Below, piece after piece: positions 23,755 through 34,666 of a stretch of 64,000 nt of DNA. Numbering within the stretch: position 1 is the stretch's first letter; the number at the start of each line of letters is the position of its first letter. Position numbers and translations under genes: made by a program. The notes below the pieces were generated by a model. It was not told the DNA's origin. It worked only from the letters and a program-made list of their open reading frames with translations, and did not search any database. This DNA is from Anastrepha obliqua (taxonomy: Eukaryota > Arthropoda > Insecta > Diptera > Tephritidae): the NCBI RefSeq assembly GCF_027943255.1, contig NC_072893.1, forward strand, positions 117,241,784 to 117,305,783, written 5' to 3'.

Positions 23755-24420
23755 TTGAATCATGTGGGAATCCTTAGATTTTATTTATTTTTAATTATAA
23801 ATATTTTTTATATTTATTTTAATTTTTTACTATTTTTTTAATTTTTCAATTATGTGGGAATGCTTAGATTTTATTAATTTATAACTATAAATATTTTATA
23901 TTTTATTTTAATTTTTTATTATTATTTTTAATTAAGTGGGAATGCTTAGATTTTATTTATTTATAATTATAAATATTTTATATTTTATTTCAATTCTTTA
24001 CTATTGTTTTTTAAGTTAAGTGGGAATGCTTAGATTTAATTTATTTTTAATTATAAATATTTTATATTTTATTTTCGTTTTTTATTATTTTTTTAATTTT
24101 TTTATTATGTAAGAATGTTTAGATTTTATTTATTTATAATGAAAAATGTTTTATAATTTTTTACTATTTTTTTAATTTTTCAATTATGTGGGAATGCTTA
24201 GATTTTATTTATTTATATCTATAAATATTTTATATATTATTTTAATTTTTTATTATTTTTTTAATTAAGTGAGAATGCTTAGATTTTATTTATTTTTAAT
24301 TATAAATATCACTAGCGCACTAGTCAAATACACATAGTAATAACTCATTATAAATATTTTATATATTATTTTAATTTTTTACTATTTTTTTAATTTTTCA
24401 ATTATGTTTAAATGTTTATT
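23755..24420. repeat. Tandem satellite, ~80-90 bp unit, about eight copies
   Basis: Each unit starts GTGGGAATGCTTAGATTTTA, runs through TTATTTATAATTATAAATATTTTATA and ends TTATTTTTTTAATTTTTCAATTAT or a shorter variant. Unit starts are near 23764, 23854, 23936, 24019, 24107, 24187 and 24271. The last unit is interrupted by a foreign ~39-bp segment at 24310-24348. Confidence 0.85.
24310..24348. other. Foreign segment inside the satellite, similar to 27056-27095
   Basis: CACTAGCGCACTAGTCAAAT and the following ACACATAGTAATAACTCAT break a TATAAATAT unit and are followed by its resumption. The same order occurs at 27056-27095 as CGCTAGCGCACTAGTCAAAC, then ACACATAATAGTCACTCATA. The two differ at a handful of positions. 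It resembles a templated insertion made during repair. Confidence 0.7.
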
Positions 24421-25060
24421 TTTTTCTCGCCACTGATAGCAATTTTTCAGTATTATTCTTGACTTTTCATTAGACCTGCGACTTTCAAGCCAACAAAATG
24501 AACATGAAAAACAAATGCTTAGTTCGATCTCTCGATCGCCTGCTATAAAAGAAAACAAAAATTTCCTAGAAAAAAAAATAATTTTGTAAAACTTAGAAAC
24601 GTTTCGCTCATTTTTTAATTTCATATTCGATTTATTTCGCACTTTAAACAGAAATTCGATTCCTTTTTTTGGGAATTTATTATTCGTTTGTATTAGAAAT
24701 ACATATTTCATGGACGAATTGAATTTTCAAAAACCAAAAAAATATTAAAAAAGGTTAATTTTTTCGAAAAATAACTCAGTTTTTGGTTAGATAAATTTTT
24801 TTTTTCTACTCCAAAATAAAATATAAAGCAAGAAAAACGCGCAAAATTTAAATATTAATTGCTGTTGTCAAAATATCAGGTAAATGACAGCTTCCGTAGT
24901 TCCGGTATTCGATAGCCACACGCACGAAGACAAGCAATTCGTAAAAAATTCCGGTTGGCGAGTAGCTGCTCATTGTATTGGGTTATTTTATATTTTGCTA
25001 TGATAAGTCATGTCGAGTTATGTTAGGTAGACGATGTTATTTTACTATATTTGATATTAT
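24421..25060. other. Mixed AT-rich DNA
   Basis: Contains a 109-codon minus-strand frame (24382-24711) partly inside satellite, rejected as coding. At 24868-24980 a less AT-rich block (with GTTCCGGTATTCGATAGCCA) looks like old transposon or unique DNA, but I cannot name it. Confidence 0.35.
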
Positions 25061-26060
25061 TTCATTTTGTTTCGCTTTATTTTAATTTGCTTTACTTTAT
25101 TTTTACATTTTGCTATTCTCTTTAATTTCTTTTTATCCTATTTATTTATTTTTTAATTATATTTTACTTTATTCCATTAAATTAAAGTTCAATTTATTTT
25201 AGCATCTTATTTTTTGGTATCGCTATTCATATTTATTTATTTATTCTTTATTTTTTTCATATTTTTTAAATTTTATTTCATTTGAATTTTTTTTTATATT
25301 TATTTATATTTATCTTATTTGTTTATTTTATCTCATTCTAAATTATTTAACTTTATTTTTTATTTAATTGCATTTGCATTTTATTTTATTGATTTTGTTT
25401 TATTCGGTCTTACTTATTTATTTTACTTTATTTCATTTAAAGTTATTTTATTTTTTTATAATTATTTAATTTTATTTTTTTATAATTGTTTTATTTCATT
25501 TTATTTTATTTTATTTTACTTTATTTCATTTAAAGTTATTTTATTTTTTTATAATTATTTTATTTTTTTTTTATAATTGTTTTATTTCGTTTTATTTTAT
25601 CTTATTTTATTTTATTTTATTTTATTTTATTTTATTTTATTTTATTTTATTTTATTTTATTTTATTTTATTTTATTTTATTTTATTTTATTTTATTTTAT
25701 TTTATTTTATTTTATTTTATTTTATTTTATTTTATTTTATTTTATTTTATTTTATTTTATTTTATTTTATTTTATTTTATTTTATTTTATTTTATTTTAT
25801 TTTATTTTATTTTATTTTATTTTATTTTATTTTATTTTATTTTATTTTATTTTATTTTATATTTATTTTATTTTTCTCTTAAAACTATTTTATTTTATTT
25901 TATTTATAATTATTTTATTTGCATTTATTTTATTTATTTACTTCTAATTTTTTTATATTTTTTTTGCTGTATTTTATTTAAAGTTATTTTATTTAATTTT
26001 CTATTTCACTGATTTTATTTTATTCCATTTTATTTCATTTTATTTTACTCCATTTATTTT
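25061..26060. repeat. Degenerate TTTTA-derived T-rich tract
   Basis: Plus strand is nearly all T and A, with TTTTA, TTATT and ATTTC variants around the perfect core at 25602-25860. The gradient from perfect core to degenerate flanks is what microsatellite expansion and decay produce. Confidence 0.8.
25602..25860. repeat. Perfect (TTTTA)n microsatellite, ~259 bp
   Basis: About 51 uninterrupted pentanucleotide units. Because five is coprime with three it leaves long open frames, which read as alternating Phe/Ile/Leu/Tyr and are not genes. Confidence 0.95.
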
Positions 26061-28230
26061 ATTAAAACTCCACTTCACTTCACTTCAATCCATTTCATGC
26101 AATTCCATTTCCATAATTCACTTCCGCTTATTCGCCCATTTATTTCCATTGCATCATTCATTAATTAAATTTTCCTTCAATCACTTTAGTGTCGCAACAA
26201 TCAAACCACCAACAAAAACAAAAACAAAACAAAAAAAACAATAACGATGAAATCTTTGACTTTTACTTTTCAAGTTCTCGAGTTCTTTGGCGGGGCCACC
26301 TGACGTTCTTGACTCGTCACTGTTGGCTAAGCTAGCTGGCTAGCTGCTCTTGTTGGCTCCGATGGCGCTAACGACTAACGGTATTTGGCTACGACGAACC
26401 ACATTTGCCGCGACGCGAAACGTTAATGTGTTGGCGGCAAAATGAAACCGAATGCATACCGCTTCGATGAAAACTCGTCCGCGTTCACAACGTCACTATT
26501 GCCACGATTGGTCATACCATCAACACGGAGCTGAAGAGTTCGAAATATGTTTTCAAATTTCGAGTTGTATGTAATTGCAGTTTACATATGACCGTTAGAG
26601 CAGCATACGACGGAGAAGGTGAACTTTCATCTAGCTTTTTCAGCGCGGAGAAAAACTTTTACCAACAAAGTCACAAGCAAGTGATTGGGACGCTCTGCGG
26701 GAGCGAGAGCGCGCGCGCCACTTCAATATTATAATTCTAATGTTGCGCGGCCAGCTGCAGGGGGATCGCGTACAAGAAACGACCGACCGACCGAGCGACT
26801 GATTGTCCGTTGCACGGTCGCTCGATTGTTCGAATGTTTGTTCGTTTGATTGACTAACTAGCTGTCTGGCTGGCTGGCTACTCCGCGCCCAACGTGCGTA
26901 CATACGAACGGAATAAAGTGAAATGAAAGGAGTAGATGGAAGAAAGCGGCCAACAAGCGCCAAAAACTCTAACGAACGCTGCCGCCAACAACCGCTGCTG
27001 CTGCCACTGCTGCTGGTGTTGTTGCTATTGCTGTTGTTAGCGACGACGACAACATCGCTAGCGCACTAGTCAAACACACATAATAGTCACTCATAGGCGG
27101 CAACAACAAAGCCAACAACCAGAAACGAAAGAAGCATGAAAGCTCACCAACACCAAAGCACAGTGGGGCACACAGACGCGAGCGAGTGAGGAGCAAATAA
27201 AAAGAAAAAGCAAAAACACAAATTACAAAAAGAAACAAAAAACACAAAAACAAAAACAGCATGTGAGCATATAAACTAACGAGCAAACTAACAACAGTCT
27301 TAGGTATGTAGGTAGATAGCAGGCATGCAGAGCAATAAAAATTTTTGCCGAGTAACTGACACACAAACACACATGACCATACAAACGAATGCACCAGCCG
27401 ATATAAACGAGCCAACGAACCGAACTAGCGCGCACACGAATAAATGGCGCATACGAGCAAGCAGGCAGGCAGGCATTCGTCAACTACCGCTATGTGACTT
27501 CGTGTGCTAATGTTGTGACTCTTATTGTTGTTGTTGTCGTTGGCGTTGTTATTGTTTTTAGCTTGCTGAGCAGGCGCGAGTGTAACAGCAGTAACCGGAA
27601 AAACTAATGCCGCACCGCATGCAATAAATACAACATCAAGTCAACGATTCAAATTATGCGCGCGCTACAGCAACAGCAACAATAGCAACAACAGCAGTAG
27701 CAGTAAAAGTAATGTTATGCAGGCGAAGGCAGCAGCGGCGGTGGCTTTCTGAAGTTGAGTGGGAGAAAAGCGTCGAAAGCATTGTTGTTGTGCTGCAACA
27801 ATAAAAAACATGTTGCAGTCAGCTGGAGCAGTATGCATACATTATTATGCTACAAAAACAAATATGGGAATAAATATGTATAAATGCGTGTATGTAGCAA
27901 TTATTTTTCTTTTTCTTTGGCTTTGTTTTTGTTTTTTTGCCTGTGCATAGCTAGGCATATTTGGTGGCAAACTAAAAGCTTTTGAATTGAAAAGCAGGAA
28001 GCGCACAGCATTGGTAATTTATATTCTTTCGCTGCTGCAGTGCAGCCAAAGTGGGAGTGAAATGAGAAAGCGTGCAATGACAGCAAAAGGCAGCCAGAGA
28101 GTAGAGAAGGAAAAGAGTGAAAAATGCCAGTAAGGCAAAAAAGCTAAAAGTAACTCTTCGGGCAGAGTTTGTTGTAGAACTTTGATGCCAATGCCGTTGC
28201 AATTGCCAACCAATATAAGTAAGCTCTCTT
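26061..28230. other. Complex, GC-richer island, candidate leader/promoter region
   Basis: Sharp shift to balanced composition with CAG, CAA, CGAC and ACAC words. Long chance frames occur on the minus strand (26640-26963, 26969-27415). The minus strand reads like a dipteran 5' region, with GTCGGTCGGTCG and an initiator. The source-like copy of the segment seen at 24310 is here at 27056-27095. No protein domain is recognised in any frame. Confidence 0.45.
26663..26800 (-). promoter_or_regulatory. Candidate core promoter and non-coding first exon
   Basis: On the minus strand an initiator TCAGTC (26797-26802) puts the start site A at 26800. A GTACG at +28 to +32 (26769-26773) matches the downstream promoter element consensus RGWYV at four of five positions. 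No TATA box is evident, as expected for a DPE promoter. A possible donor, GTTG then GTAAAAG, begins its intron at 26662, defining a 138-nt leader exon. The next feature downstream on this strand is the candidate segment at 20334-20561, then the 385-residue exon. The elements are seen; that they are used is inference. Confidence 0.35.
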
Positions 28231-29272
28231 AAGAAATTTGTGAAGATTAAGTACGAGAATGAATGTTAACAAATTTTAGGGATTTTCGAGATTGACAAGT
28301 TTACTCCTGTAAAGTAAACCTGTATAAAGTAATAGGCGGATACAATTAATTTTTTTTTTAAGTTTTCCATATCCCTCTGAAATCAAACTGATTTATTTTA
28401 AAAAAAATGTTATTCCAGATTTATTTGTGAAATAAGCCTTGACTAAAATCAGCACGACTGTCATTAGAAATGGCTAGATGTTCATTTCAAAGGAATCATG
28501 TGTTACTGAGCTCGAAAAAGCATCAGTCTTCGGTAGTACCACAGGCTTTTGCCTGTAAAATACTCGCAAAATTAAATAAATGGTATACATGGAAGAAATG
28601 ATCTTTCGTCCGGGAGAGTCACAGAAAATACAGCTTGGAGCTGTTGCTTTATAAATGATTCCTTTACATGCCAACTTCCCAGGCAGGTATTTAAGAAAAA
28701 GAACATCAAGGGTTTCCTGAAAGGGTTTCAAGAATTTGATGCAGCATTGAAAATTTCCAACAAAAAGGAAAAATACCAAGTTTTATATTATATTATTTTC
28801 TTCCGTCCACCGTAGAATTCGTAGATTTATGCGCCTCAGACTATGGGGAACTATACGATCGATAAATTGAGGCATGACCAAGCTGCTTCTTTTCAGGAAC
28901 GAGCACATTCGCATGCCAAGTTTTGTTTAAAAATTGATACTGATTCGATGTTAGATGAATTTAAAGTGAAGATTACTAGGCTTACTAATAGGAAACAGAT
29001 GTAAAACATAGCCGAAAAGTATACTTTTCGAAACGAAAAAAAAATATCCAGCTTGGAAGTCAGTGATTATTCTTGTTTTCTTGGCTTATAAGAGCATAGA
29101 CTGAATGAGAGAGCGATGATGCTCTATCTAGATGAATTTGCAACGGTGTCATTGAGATGTAGAATTAAATTTATTTCAGATTCGCAAGGAGAAGCTAGTC
29201 AAACTTTAAAATAGGCAAATAGCAAAAAAAAATTAAATTTTGACTATTTGCTGCACAAAAAAGGAGGACATT
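28231..29272. other. Unclassified moderately complex DNA
   Basis: Includes open frames on the minus strand (28474-28779) with no recognisable domain. The base composition at 28440-29190 is like old interspersed-repeat sequence, but no terminal repeats or protein landmarks were found. Confidence 0.3.
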
Positions 29273-29476
29273 TGAGTGTTTGGGTGTTAAGATAAGCTCA
29301 TCCTTCTGTTTGTTGTGTACGTCTTGATTTTTCCACAAGTGGAGGAACCTACGGTTTAATGCCGCCTCCGAAGGGCATATAGTTTTCTCATGAGGAGCTT
29401 TTTCACGGCAAATAAACACTCGGAGGCTTGTCATTGCATTGCCGAGAGGCGACCGTTATTTGGTGTTTCTTGCCCT
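29273..29476 (-). mobile_element. tRNA-related SINE, minus orientation, 5'-truncated
   Basis: The reverse complement reads AACGGTCGCCTCTCGGCAAT, then AAGCCTCCGAGTGTTTATTT, GTGAAAAAGCTCCTCAT, CCTTCGGAGGCGGC, GTGGAAAAATCAAGACGTAC and an AACACCCAAA end. All are co-linear with the body of the copies at 42308 and 55385. The head with the polymerase III promoter is absent. Divergence is higher than in the other copies. Confidence 0.75.
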
Positions 29477-29790
29477 GTATTTTTAATCTGTGTATTTCTG
29501 AATGATAGTCACCCAGTGTAAAGTCAGGCATTTCGGTTGGGGAATAAAGTTTTTAGAATACTTCACTCAGTATAGGTCCCTAAGATTATTGTTTGATAAA
29601 GTTTATTCAAGATACTTCATTGGTTCAAGAGAATGACTAAATTCTTGGTATCACAGCAGGTCTTTTGATGAGCCTAAGTGAGTTACAGTTTGTATAGTTT
29701 CGCCTACTTATACATGTATGTATGTGTTTTAGATATAGTAAATGTGGAGTAATTTTACATGTATATGTACATATGTATATGCGTCTATAA
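29477..29790. other. Short spacer
   Basis: Mixed sequence with a TGTA-rich patch at about 29715-29785. Nothing else is recognised. Confidence 0.35.
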
Positions 29791-30960
29791 AATAAAATTT
29801 ATTTCAGCAGCATTTGAAATTTAATTCAGTTTTAGTTTTTTAATTAATTAAAATTTTACTTTATTGACCTATTTCATTCAGTTTTATGTTAGAAACATTT
29901 GTAATTTAATTTTATTTTACTTAATTTACTTTTACATTTTTAATTTATTTTAAAAATATTTCTAATTTAATTTAATTTTATTTATTTTTGCATTTTTAAT
30001 TTAAATCAATTTAATTTTTTATTTGATTAAATTTGATAATTTTAGAAACATTTCTAATTCAATTTATATTTAAATTTTTTTATTTTATTTACCTATTTAT
30101 AAATTTGTATATATTTGATTTATTTTAAAATTTTTAGTTTAATTAAATTCAATTTATTTTTTTATTTTATTAAATTTTATTTTATTTACTTTTAAATGTT
30201 TAATTTAATATTATTTATTTTTCTGTTTTATTGTATTTTATTTTAGAAAGATTTGTAATATAATTTTACTTATTTTTACATTTTTAATTCAATTTTATTC
30301 TTCATTTTCTTCCATTTTGTTTTAGAAACATTTATAATTTATTTGATTCAATTTTAATAACATAAAATTTATTATATTTACTTTTTTAATTTAATTTTTA
30401 TTTTCAATAAATTAAATTTATTATTTTATTCAATTTTGTTTTAGAAACATTTGTAAACTATTTTATTTTATATTTCTATTTCATTTATTTTGCTTACTTT
30501 TACTTTTTTAATTTAATTGCGTTTTATTAATTTTTATATATTTAGTTAAATTCAATTTCACTGAATTTTTATTTTATTAAATTTTATTTTAAAGACACCT
30601 GTAACCTAATTCATTTATTTTTACATATTTAAATTTATTTGTTCTTGATTCTATTTTATTTTTTTATTAATTTTTTATTGAATTTTGTTTTAGAAACTTT
30701 TTTAATTTAATTTTATAATAAAAAATATTGCATTTTTTTTTATTCTATTTATTATTTTACATTATTTTACATTAATGCAGTTATATTAATTTTACATAAT
30801 TATTACATTATTTTTAATTTTATTTGATTTGATTAAATAAATTTTTTTGTTTCTAATTTTATTTAGATTCATTTTGCTTTATTTTATTTTTCTTTATTCC
30901 GTTTAAATTTTCGTTTTTTTAATTAGTTAATTTAAAAAATTTTTTTTATTCAGTTTTTTT
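29791..30960. repeat. T-rich degenerate tandem DNA
   Basis: The phrase TTTTAGAAACATTTGTAATT or close variants recurs near 29889, 30045, 30245, 30322, 30441 and 30689, embedded in ATTTTATTT drift. Period is irregular (about 80-200 bp). It behaves like an old satellite with a TTTTA-like spacer, T-rich on the plus strand. Confidence 0.6.
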
Positions 30961-32280
30961 CCAATGCACGCATTTATTACTTTATAGTCCAATTTATTAT
31001 CGCTAAATATGGCTAAATACTCGTTTGCAAACAACAACATTGCTGGCTGCAATGTAATCAACCCCTCTCCATTATATCTCAAGTTGCATAGCCAAAGCTT
31101 TCGGTGGCGCGCTCTCATCCCGTCTCCAACTCATTTGTTACTACACACACTCTCTCTCTCTCTCTCACTTTCGTACTCTCTCAGCAGCAACTTAACATAC
31201 GTATGTAAATGCGTTCAACAGCAATGACCTTTAACAGCAGCGAGTCAACGAGTTCTTCTTCTACTAATGTTATTTACGGCAACGATGCGCTGCTATTGAA
31301 CAGTTTTCGCCTTCAAATGGAGGAAAGTGAAATTGAAATTGTGCACTTTTTTGAGCGCCTAACTCAGCATGGAGGAATCTGTGTGTGTGTGTGAGAACAA
31401 CAACTAGAGAAAACTGCAAAGATGTAAAAAAGCGACATTTGTTGGCGCTCGCAAAAGTTATTATCTGTCGCTCTCTGTCGCTGTTAGCGCATTGCAGCAA
31501 ATGATGCACGCTGCACTTTTAAATAAAATTGTGACTTTTTGTTCCAAATCAAGGCATGCGTTTGTGTGCGTGTTCTGTGTTTAGTTGTCTTTGTTTGCTA
31601 CAGTGCCCCAGTGCACTGCTGTGCGATAATTATGGATGTTGGCTACTTTTGCTGCTTTTATGTATGTTGCTATGTAGTTATGTAGTGATGTGTGCATGCG
31701 TGACTATTTTTTAAGTTCGTGTTACTGTTGTTGGTTTTCAGTTGCTTTTGCATTCGTGAATTGCATTGCAAATACTTTTTGCTTCGCCATTTACTCCGCA
31801 CCTAACAATTTTGTGTTTCTTGCTCTTACTTTTTACATGTACAACTGTTTTTTACCTTTTTTTCTTCTTATTTCTAACTAAACATGCAACATAGCTTCTT
31901 ATTTTCATTTTTTACGACGGCATTAATGGTCATTTCTTGGTATTGAATAACTTTACGAAGTTGATTGACTGGCTGACTTTTTGCCAAGCTTTTGCTACTT
32001 TTATTGCTGCTGTTTGACTGTTTCTTTGCTTTTAATTGTCTAGTTGCTTTCTTGGTTGCTTGCTTAGCTGACTGAATTACATGTGAATGCATTTGGAAAT
32101 TTATATCTATATGCATTCATAACTTTTTTTCAAGTACCCATGCAGTGGTCGCAATGTAGGAAAAGGTAGGACGTATTTTGAGATGAATATGCAATTTGAC
32201 ATATGGACTGGATTAGAGCATTAGACAATGTGATCAAATATTTATTTATTTCAAGTGCGAGCTACTAAATATATATTTAA
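30961..32280. other. Unique-looking island with GAGA-type tract
   Basis: Balanced composition from about 31000 to 31560, then TG/TTGC-rich. A plus-strand frame at 31209-31394 has Ser/Glu-containing, protein-like composition and sits just after a good 3' splice-like sequence (CTCTCTCAG at about 31185). No donor or family supports it, so it is not called as a gene. Confidence 0.35.
31150..31187. promoter_or_regulatory. CT/GA repeat, possible GAGA-factor site or splice polypyrimidine tract
   Basis: Nine CT units followed by CACTTTCGTACTCTCTCAG. In flies such GA/CT arrays near genes bind GAGA factor. Equally, on the plus strand it ends in an AG like a strong acceptor. The two readings cannot be separated from sequence. 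Confidence 0.35.
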
Positions 32281-32469
32281 AGTGTACTCGCCATTAACGG
32301 GCATCTCTCATAAGCAGACTCTTTTCTCAATACATAACGGAAATCTCTAAGAACTTTTCTAAATTTTTTAGCCTTGAGCGGACAACACTCCCCTTTTTTT
32401 AGACTTTTCCCATAAGTGGAACAATTTTCCAGTCCCTTGAGACTCTCGGTTAAGAGAGAGAGTACACTG
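32281..32469. mobile_element. pogo-like MITE (~190 bp)
   Basis: The left end AGTGTACTCGCCATTAACGG and the complement of the right end (AGTGTACTCTCTCTCTTAAC) form imperfect terminal inverted repeats. The interior has CTCTCATAAGCAGACTC and ATAAGTGGAACAATTTTCCA blocks in the arrangement of insect pogo-derived MITEs. There is no coding capacity. The right flank starts with G then TA; a clean TA duplication is not evident. Confidence 0.55.
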
Positions 32470-32685
32470 TATATGCGATATACTAGGGCGGGTCAGTTGT
32501 TTTTCGATATCATTTCAAGCAGTTTGGGATTCTGCAGCTAATTCTAGGAAAAAAAGTCCACAACTATTCCTGATGCGCCTGCGGCTGGCGCATGACTCAT
32601 AAGCAATAATGAAAAGTGAAAACAGGAAACTAAAAGTGGAAAATGTAGAGCTGTTGGAAAGTGACTTAGTAAAAAAATTAGTTAA
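32470..32685. other. Spacer between two DNA elements
   Basis: Moderately complex sequence that ends in the TTAA at 32682-32685 which starts the next element. Nothing is recognised. Confidence 0.35.
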
Positions 32686-33407
32686 GGGGTTACATGGGTT
32701 TCGTCGGGTAAAAAACGGCCTATTTTCAATATTTTTTTTTCTATGTAAAAAATTATTTATTTAATTCAAACTTTTTTCTGTCTTATAGATATATATTTGA
32801 AGAATAATTTCTAAAATTTTCAACAAAAAAAAATTAAAACTCCTCCATTGTGACGTCATTTCCGGTGACCCCTCGAAAAAAAGATGCGTCCGCGTTGTCA
32901 GCATAACTCGTGACAGGCTCATAAAAAATGAAAAAACAAAAATAAGTGTTTTAGTTAAGACCATAAACTCGAGCTTGAACGAAGGAAAGAAAAAAATTTA
33001 AAATTGGAATTTTGGCAGAAATTTTCGCAAAAAAATGAAAATTTCGGTGAAATTTGCTTGACATTTTTTTTTTTTAATAGTTGTAATTGAAGAAAAAACA
33101 AAATCCTCCATTCAAGTACGAGTAAATTGTATTTCGAACACCTGTGTAAAATTTCATCAAGATCGGTTGAATAGTTTTCGAGAACATTTTACAACCGACT
33201 TTGAAAACACGTTTCCGAGAAAAACGCGTTTAAAGTTTTGAGTAATAAAAGTGGCTTGGAGCGCACACATTCCAAAGGCTGTATCTCCGAATTTATTATT
33301 CGGATCGACTTGAAAATTTAGGATAATATTCTTGAGATGTTGCAGAAATTAATAAGTAAAAAAAAAAATAAATCGATATTTTTAACCAACGAAACCCATG
33401 TTACCCC
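32686..33407. mobile_element. Non-autonomous DNA transposon, 722 bp, TTAA target duplication
   Basis: Both ends are flanked by TTAA (32682-32685 and 33408-33411). The left terminus GGGGTTACATGGGTTTCGTC and the complement of the right terminus (GGGGTAACATGGGTTTCGTT) form ~28-bp inverted repeats with three mismatches. TTAA targets are characteristic of piggyBac-type transposases, so that is the probable mobiliser (inference). Internal sequence includes AATTTCATCAAGATCGGTTG and AGTTTTCGAGAAC phrases. No transposase frame exists. The clean flanks suggest it is not very old. Confidence 0.8.
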
Positions 33408-33729
33408 TTAAATCTGTGGACGAAAAAAAACTATGTACAAACTTTGAATAGGAATAACAGAAAACGACGAATAAATAAGAGTTAAATGCATTAATATGGA
33501 ATGAAATTGTTGAGTAGGATAGTCCAGGATATACCACATAGATCGAAAACTTCCGATCAACAACCGCCAGGTGACGCTCTAAATCAACTGATTTGAATTA
33601 TTTTTATTTTTTTTGGTTCCACATTAATTCCTACCAAAATTTTAGCGCCACTGCTTGACACTTGTAAAAGTTATGTCGTCTTGAGTAAATATACCGCTGG
33701 ATGTGTTTTCGATTTTTACAGTTTTAAAA
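33408..33729. other. Flank of the mariner relic
   Basis: Probably includes the 5' terminal region of the mariner at 33730, but I could not pair convincing inverted repeats. Confidence 0.35.
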
Positions 33730-34666
33730 ATGGATTTAAGTTTACAACAACGAGCTTGTATTAAATTTTGTGTTAAAAATGGATTTAATGGTGCGGTAGT
33801 CTTAGAAATGTTGGGAAACTATTTCATAATTCGCTAATTCGGTAATGATACTCTAAAGAAAACAGCCGCATATCCGCAAAATAATCACAAGAGAGCTGAC
33901 AGAGGACTTGAAAATTGCTGAACGGGGTCTCAGCATCCTTCAAAGTTGCTGCAAAGTCCCAAAGAACTTGAATTTCATGCAAAGAAAGGTCGGCTTTGAT
34001 ACCGCCAGAGACATGACTGAGGCTGAATCCGACACAACTTTCACCGAACGCATCATTACTGGAGACGAGGCATGGGTTTATGAGTATGACTCGTAATTCA
34101 GACAGCAGGCGAGTGAGTGGGAGAGCTTCGAATGAACAAAGACCAAAAAACCACGACGTTTTCAGTCAAAAAAGAAAGCGATGCTCACAGGTTCTATGCA
34201 TAGCAATGCTTTGGTAGATTACGAATTTTTGTCAGAAGGTCAAACAGTTAATAATGACTATTATTTAGGCGTTATGAGACGCTTGAGTGAAGTAATTCGA
34301 CAATAAAGAAAGGATTTGTGGGGAAAGCAAATCATAGACTTAGCACCATGATAACGCACTGTTGCTCAGTCCCATTCTTATCCGTGAATTTTCCCCAATT
34401 ACGAAACAAATACCATCCAACTGCCATAGAATTCACCTGATAAGGCTCCCTGAGATTTTTTTCTGTTTGATCGAGCCAAAAAACCACCATGGAGAACGCG
34501 TTTCAACAGCCGTAAGAAAATAATGGAAAAATTGAGGACGGCTCTGATGGCTATACCGGAAATAGTGTACCAGAAATGTTTTGAGAGCTGCATAAAATGC
34601 TGGCATAAATGAATTGCAGCTGATGCGGAGTACTTTAAAGGTGATAATATCAGTTCACCGGAATAA
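33730..34666 (+). pseudogene. mariner-type (DD34D) transposase pseudogene
   Basis: Translation with frame changes covers a near full-length mariner transposase. It starts MDLSLQQRACIKFCVKNGF at 33730. Next come TEDLKIAERG (33896) and ITGDEAWVYEYD (34050-34088), which holds the first catalytic Asp. After these are QSKKKAMLTG (34162-34191), a YEFLSEGQTVNNDYY block (34216-34265), a displaced HHDNA (about 34350) with the second Asp, and SPDKAP-DFFLFD (about 34434-34472) with the third. The family enzyme cuts and pastes at TA sites. Several stops and at least two frameshifts make it inactive. The tail KCFESCIKCWHK and EYFKGDNI is also recognisable. Confidence 0.85.

Noticed and set aside
25577..25882. 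101-codon frame of alternating Phe/Ile/Leu/Tyr
   Set aside because: It is the translation of the TTTTA microsatellite; every reading frame without stops in such an array looks like this.
26640..27415. Minus-strand frames of 107 and 148 codons
   Set aside because: Arg/Ser- and Leu/Phe-rich chance products of CG and CAA repeats; the region fits non-coding leader better.
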